From the NCBI GenBank assembly GCA_035303885.1, contig DATGRE010000326.1:1-7941 (forward strand): a stretch of DNA of 7,941 nucleotides. The letters run 5' to 3'. The notes under the pieces were generated by a model. It was not told the DNA's origin. It was given only the letters and a program-made list of their open reading frames with translations, and did not search any database. Of this stretch, positions 5,961 to 7,941 are shown piece after piece. This DNA is from Zeimonas sp035303885. GTDB lineage: Bacteria; Pseudomonadota; Gammaproteobacteria; Burkholderiales; Burkholderiaceae_E. A program made the position numbers and the translations under genes. Each line of letters starts with the position of its first letter. Position 1 is the first letter of the stretch.

Positions 5961-6991
5961 CCAAGATCGAATCCAGCCAACCGCTCGCCGGACTGACCGT
6001 CGTCGAGCTCCACGCGATCGGCCCGGTGCCCTTCGCCGGCCAGCTCCTGCGCTCGCTCGGTGCGCGCGTGCTGCGCGTGTCGCCGCCCGCCGACCCCGGC
6101 CTCGGCGTGCGCGTGCCGCCGCAATACGACCTGCTGAACACCGGGAAGGAAGAACGTGCGCTCGACCTGAAGGAGGCCGCCGGCCTCGAGGCGCTGCACG
6201 CCGAGCTCGCCGGCGCGGACGTGCTGCTCGAAGGCTTCCGTCCGGGCGTGCTCGAACGCCTCGGCCTGGCGCCGGCCACGCTGCTCGAGCGGCATCCGCG
6301 GCTGGTGATCGGCCGGCTCTCGGGCTGGGGCAGCCGCGGCGCGCTCGCGCCGCGCGCCGGCCACGACATCAACTACCTCGCGCGCGCCGGAGTGCTCCAC
6401 GCGATCGGCACACGCAACGAACCGGTGGTGCCGCTGAACGTCGTCGCCGACTTCGGCGGCGGCGCGATGCACCTGCTCGTCGGCGTGCTCGCCAGCCTCG
6501 TGCAGCGCTCGGTCACCGGACGCGGCGGCACCGTGGAGACGAGCATCCTCGCCGGCACCGTCGGACTGACGCCGATGTTCTACGGCCTGCTGGCCGGCGG
6601 CGTCTGGAATCTCGAGCGCGCGAACAACCTGCTCGACGGGGCGATGCCGTTCTACCGCGTCTACCGCTGCGCCGACGACCGTTTCGTCGCGGTCGGCGCG
6701 CTCGAACCGAAGTTCTATCGCGAGCTGCTCGACGTCACCGGGCTCGCGGGCGAGATCGACGCGAGCGAGCAGTACAAAGCCGCGACCTGGCCGGAAACGG
6801 CGCGGAAATTCGAGCAGCGCTTCGCCACCCGCACGCGCGACGACTGGGCCAGGGTCGCCGACGAGCGCGACGCCTGCCTGGCGCCGGTGCTCGATTTCAT
6901 CGAGGCCGCGCGCGATCCGCACAACCTGGCGAACGGCCTGTATCGCGCGCAGCCGTTCCCGCAACCGGATACGACGATCCGCTTCGGCTGA
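5957..6991 (+). CDS. alpha-methylacyl-CoA racemase-like protein (CaiB/BaiF, family III CoA-transferase fold)
   Basis: The product has 344 residues. It starts at the ATG overlapping the comM TGA (ATGA), so translation may be coupled. The N-terminus (LAGLTVVELHAIGPVPFAGQLLRSLGARVLRV) is the CoA-binding Rossmann-like part of the family III fold. Residues matching those catalytic in mycobacterial and mammalian alpha-methylacyl-CoA racemase are all visible. They are H136 in GHDINYLA, D165 in PLNVVADFGGG and E250 in VGALEPKFY, with near-identical spacing. RFDRP-type carnitine or oxalate CoA-transferase features are not evident. The likely reaction is epimerisation of 2-methyl-branched acyl-CoAs, which feeds beta-oxidation of branched or sterol side chains. 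The true substrate cannot be read from sequence. There is no functional link to comM beyond position. Confidence 0.88.
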   Translation: MTKIESSQPLAGLTVVELHAIGPVPFAGQLLRSLGARVLRVSPPADPGLGVRVPPQYDLLNTGKEERALDLKEAAGLEALHAELAGADVLLEGFRPGVLERLGLAPATLLERHPRLVIGRLSGWGSRGALAPRAGHDINYLARAGVLHAIGTRNEPVVPLNVVADFGGGAMHLLVGVLASLVQRSVTGRGGTVETSILAGTVGLTPMFYGLLAGGVWNLERANNLLDGAMPFYRVYRCADDRFVAVGALEPKFYRELLDVTGLAGEIDASEQYKAATWPETARKFEQRFATRTRDDWARVADERDACLAPVLDFIEAARDPHNLANGLYRAQPFPQPDTTIRFG

Positions 6992-6993
6992 TC

Positions 6994-7013
6994 GGGGCTG
7001 GGGCGGGCGAGGG
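6994..7013 (+). other. G-quadruplex motif right after the racemase stop codon
   Basis: Four G-runs (GGGG, GGGG, GGG, GGG) are separated by loops CT, C and CGA. They start 3 nt after the TGA at 6989-6991. The motif fits the classical G3+N1-7 rule and would be present in the mRNA of the racemase gene. Confidence 0.55.
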
Positions 7014-7020
7014 CGCGGCG

Positions 7021-7048
7021 GCGGGCGGCGGGCGGCGGGCGGCGGGCG
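7021..7048 (+). repeat. perfect 7-bp tandem repeat, four copies of GCGGGCG
   Basis: Four exact head-to-tail copies, with partial units at both edges. The G-runs every 7 bp also make a second G-quadruplex motif (GGG with CGGC loops). Such a short perfect repeat is a candidate for slippage between strains. Confidence 0.85.
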
Positions 7049-7050
7049 GC

Positions 7051-7108
7051 GGTCCACCGAGAACTCCACGGCGGCGGTCCACGGCAAACGCCGCAGCCGG
7101 GTCCACCG
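7051..7108. repeat. degenerate repeats of about 25 bp headed by GGTCCACC
   Basis: GGTCCACC-like heads occur at 7051, 7076 (GGTCCACG) and 7100, spaced 25 and 24 bp. Each is followed within a few bases by an A-rich step (GAGAA, GCAAA, GAAAA). A fourth head is at 7351. On the minus strand the shared core reads approximately TTTTCGGTGGACC. Confidence 0.55.
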
Positions 7109-7138
7109 AAAAGGGCGGACGCTCGGAATACGAGCGTT
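7100..7138. repeat. about 40-bp dispersed repeat, copy 1
   Basis: It begins with GGTCCACC and ends with CGAGCGTT, enclosing a perfect hairpin (ACGCTCG-GAATA-CGAGCGT). By eye about 31 of 41 aligned columns match copy 2 at 7351-7391, in the same orientation 251 bp away. Confidence 0.5.
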
Positions 7139-7140
7139 TT
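7119..7140 (+). terminator. possible intrinsic terminator downstream of the racemase gene
   Basis: A perfect 7-bp stem (ACGCTCG / CGAGCGT) with a GAATA loop is followed immediately by TTT, with the last stem base also T. It lies 127 bp after the racemase stop and is the first stem-plus-T structure downstream. The T-run is short, and the same hairpin type recurs at 7171, so it could be a repeat element instead. Confidence 0.35.
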
Positions 7141-7170
7141 CAATCGTGGATCAGATTCCACGCGAGGCAT

Positions 7171-7187
7171 CGCTCGAAACGCGAGCG
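7171..7187. repeat. second CGCTCG/CGAGCG hairpin
   Basis: CGCTCG-AAACG-CGAGCG is a perfect 6-bp inverted repeat with a 5-nt loop, followed by TT. It has the same stem sequence and loop length as the hairpin at 7119-7137 but lacks the GGTCCACC head. Confidence 0.6.
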
Positions 7188-7350
7188 TTCCGCGCGACGT
7201 TCGCCAGGCAGAGCACGCTCGACCGGGCGCACGCTCCAACGGGCGCACGCGCCACGCAACGCATGCAATAGCGCAATGCACTCCGTACGCGACGGATGCC
7301 CCGCATGCCGCGCACGATGCACAGCAAACCCCACGCAACGGCGCGGCCCC

Positions 7351-7391
7351 GGTCCACCAGGAAACTGCGAGCGCTTTGCAACACGAGCGTT
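7351..7391. repeat. about 40-bp dispersed repeat, copy 2
   Basis: It has the same head (GGTCCACC) and end (CGAGCGTT) as copy 1, with a degenerate inner stem (CGCTTTGCAACACGAGCG). The two copies are direct repeats flanking 212 bp of unrecognised sequence. Confidence 0.45.
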
Positions 7392-7537
7392 CTGGAATGG
7401 ACCCGCTGGCACGCATCCACGCGATCCACGCAGAGTTCAACGCACGCGGAGTTGCGCGACCAGATCTCGGTGAGCCGTATCCGCGTAGCGCTCGAAGGCC
7501 AGCCGATCGACCTGCCCGTCTTCCGAAGGAAGGCTTC

Positions 7538-7912
7538 ACGCGCCGTGTGCAAAGACAGCACCGACGGCTGCTCGGCCGACTTGATCGGAACGAAGCGCAT
7601 GTTTGGTCGGGTAACGGCCTCGCAGATTGCTTCCGCATCGAGCGAGTCGTTCTTGTTGGTCTTGACGTACGGCTTCACGAACTGCGCAGCCATCATCTTG
7701 ACCTGATGGCCCAGTGCCGCGAGCTTCGCCGCCCAGAAATGCGCGCCACCGCAGGCTTCGATCCCGATCAGACACGGCTCGAGACGCGCGAAGAACGGTA
7801 CGAGCTGATCACGCTTCAGCTGCTTGCGAAGAACCGCGACACCTCGCTCGTTGACACCGTGAACCTGGAACACGTTCTTGGCCAGATCGAGACCGATCGT
7901 CATCACCTTCAT
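7538..7912 (-). pseudogene. IS110-family transposase, N-terminal part only
   Basis: The start ATG at 7912 has AGGAG 8 nt before it. About 125 residues align from memory with IS110-family transposases: GLDLAKNVFQVHGV, CLIGIEACGGAHFWA, QFVKPYVKTNKNDSLDAEAI and RPNMRFVPIKS. The DEDD (RuvC-like) acidic residues are visible as D9, E52, D89 and D92. After the LSLHTAREAF region family similarity stops and the frame runs into unrelated sequence. The C-terminal transposase_20 domain with its catalytic serine is absent, so the protein should be inactive. The exact break, about 7520-7540, is estimated by eye. Base composition is less GC-rich than the flanking genes, which fits acquired DNA. Confidence 0.85.
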
Positions 7913-7941
7913 GACTCGCTCTCCTGTCTTCCGCTTGAGGG
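7538..7941 (-). mobile_element. IS110-family insertion sequence remnant, running off the window
   Basis: It contains the truncated transposase gene and 29 bp of its upstream non-coding end. In IS110-group elements the longer non-coding end, which carries the bridge RNA, lies upstream of the transposase. That part is outside this window, so its presence cannot be judged. The right-hand, 3'-terminal half of the element is missing. Confidence 0.75.

Larger units (their letters stand above)
6992..7537. other. repeat-rich intergenic stretch without a convincing gene
   Basis: These 546 bp follow the racemase stop and reach the broken IS110 transposase. Open frames here encode Arg/Ala/Pro-rich nonsense and show no family motif or ribosome binding site. 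The stretch holds two G-quadruplex motifs, a perfect 7-bp tandem repeat, four GGTCCACC-type repeats and several small inverted repeats of CGCTCG/CGAGCG. At its right edge is a possible 32-codon gene fragment. A further 5-bp inverted repeat with a 5-nt loop (TCCGT-ACGCG-ACGGA) sits at 7282-7296. It looks like a site of repeated insertion and decay rather than coding DNA. Confidence 0.6.

Noticed and set aside
5903..7087. 394-codon minus-strand frame opposite the racemase gene
   Set aside because: It has no recognisable domain and a shadow composition, and it overlaps a gene with all catalytic residues on the plus strand.
7051..7391. CRISPR array from the GGTCCACC repeats
   Set aside because: The repeats are too short and degenerate, the third-to-fourth distance is 251 bp, there are no uniform spacers and there are no cas genes.
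7397..7941. Plus-strand frame from the ATG at 7397 open to the window end
   Set aside because: Most of it is antisense to the IS110 transposase, no Shine-Dalgarno sequence precedes it, and its third-position GC falls after the first 20 codons.

Overview
The window is GC-rich (by eye about 70 %, with G or C at most third codon positions). Its gene content is typical of a betaproteobacterium of the Burkholderiales/Rhodocyclales kind: a TorF-family porin, glnK and amt in one operon, divergent from ubiK and comM (yifB). This is chromosomal housekeeping DNA apart from the last kilobase. I see no tRNA, rRNA, CRISPR array or phage module.

Layout. (1) At 3-749 (+) is the C-terminal, membrane-spanning end of a larger protein that begins before the window. 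It is probably a GH17/NdvC-like beta-glucan synthase. (2) At 3712-626 (-) lies a four-gene nitrogen operon in the order TorF-like porin, glnK (PII), amt (ammonium channel) and a small membrane protein of unknown function. Gaps are 21, 29 and 1 nt. The first three genes have clear Shine-Dalgarno sequences; the last is probably translationally coupled. A near-consensus sigma-54 promoter (TGGCACG-N4-CTGC) lies just upstream of the porin gene. Three NtrC-like dyads lie further upstream, so the whole unit is probably induced under nitrogen limitation. (3) At 3979-6991 (+), divergently, are ubiK (ubiquinone biosynthesis accessory factor with an unusual Ala/Gly/Pro tail), comM (AAA+ helicase of the YifB/Mg-chelatase family) and an alpha-methylacyl-CoA racemase-like CaiB/BaiF protein. 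The racemase start codon overlaps the comM stop. ubiK and the racemase gene both lack a visible Shine-Dalgarno sequence and have an extended -10-like motif right before the ATG. (4) At 6992-7537 is a repeat-rich intergenic stretch. It holds G-quadruplex motifs, a perfect 7-bp tandem repeat, short GGTCCACC repeats and small CGCTCG/CGAGCG hairpins. (5) At about 7538-7941 (-) is the 5' part of an IS110-family transposase gene. It is intact through the DEDD catalytic domain and then broken off.

How the parts work together. Under ammonium limitation, NtrC and sigma-54 would switch on outer-membrane (porin), cytoplasmic (GlnK) and inner-membrane (Amt) components at once. GlnK would gate Amt through its T-loop and Tyr51. 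The last gene of the operon is a candidate membrane accessory and overlaps the 3' end of the convergent glucan-synthase-like gene by 124 bp. I found no clearly new defence or mobile system. The items most worth a second look are the porin-PII-Amt-membrane-protein operon with its promoter architecture, and the repeat and hairpin cluster beside the IS110 remnant.
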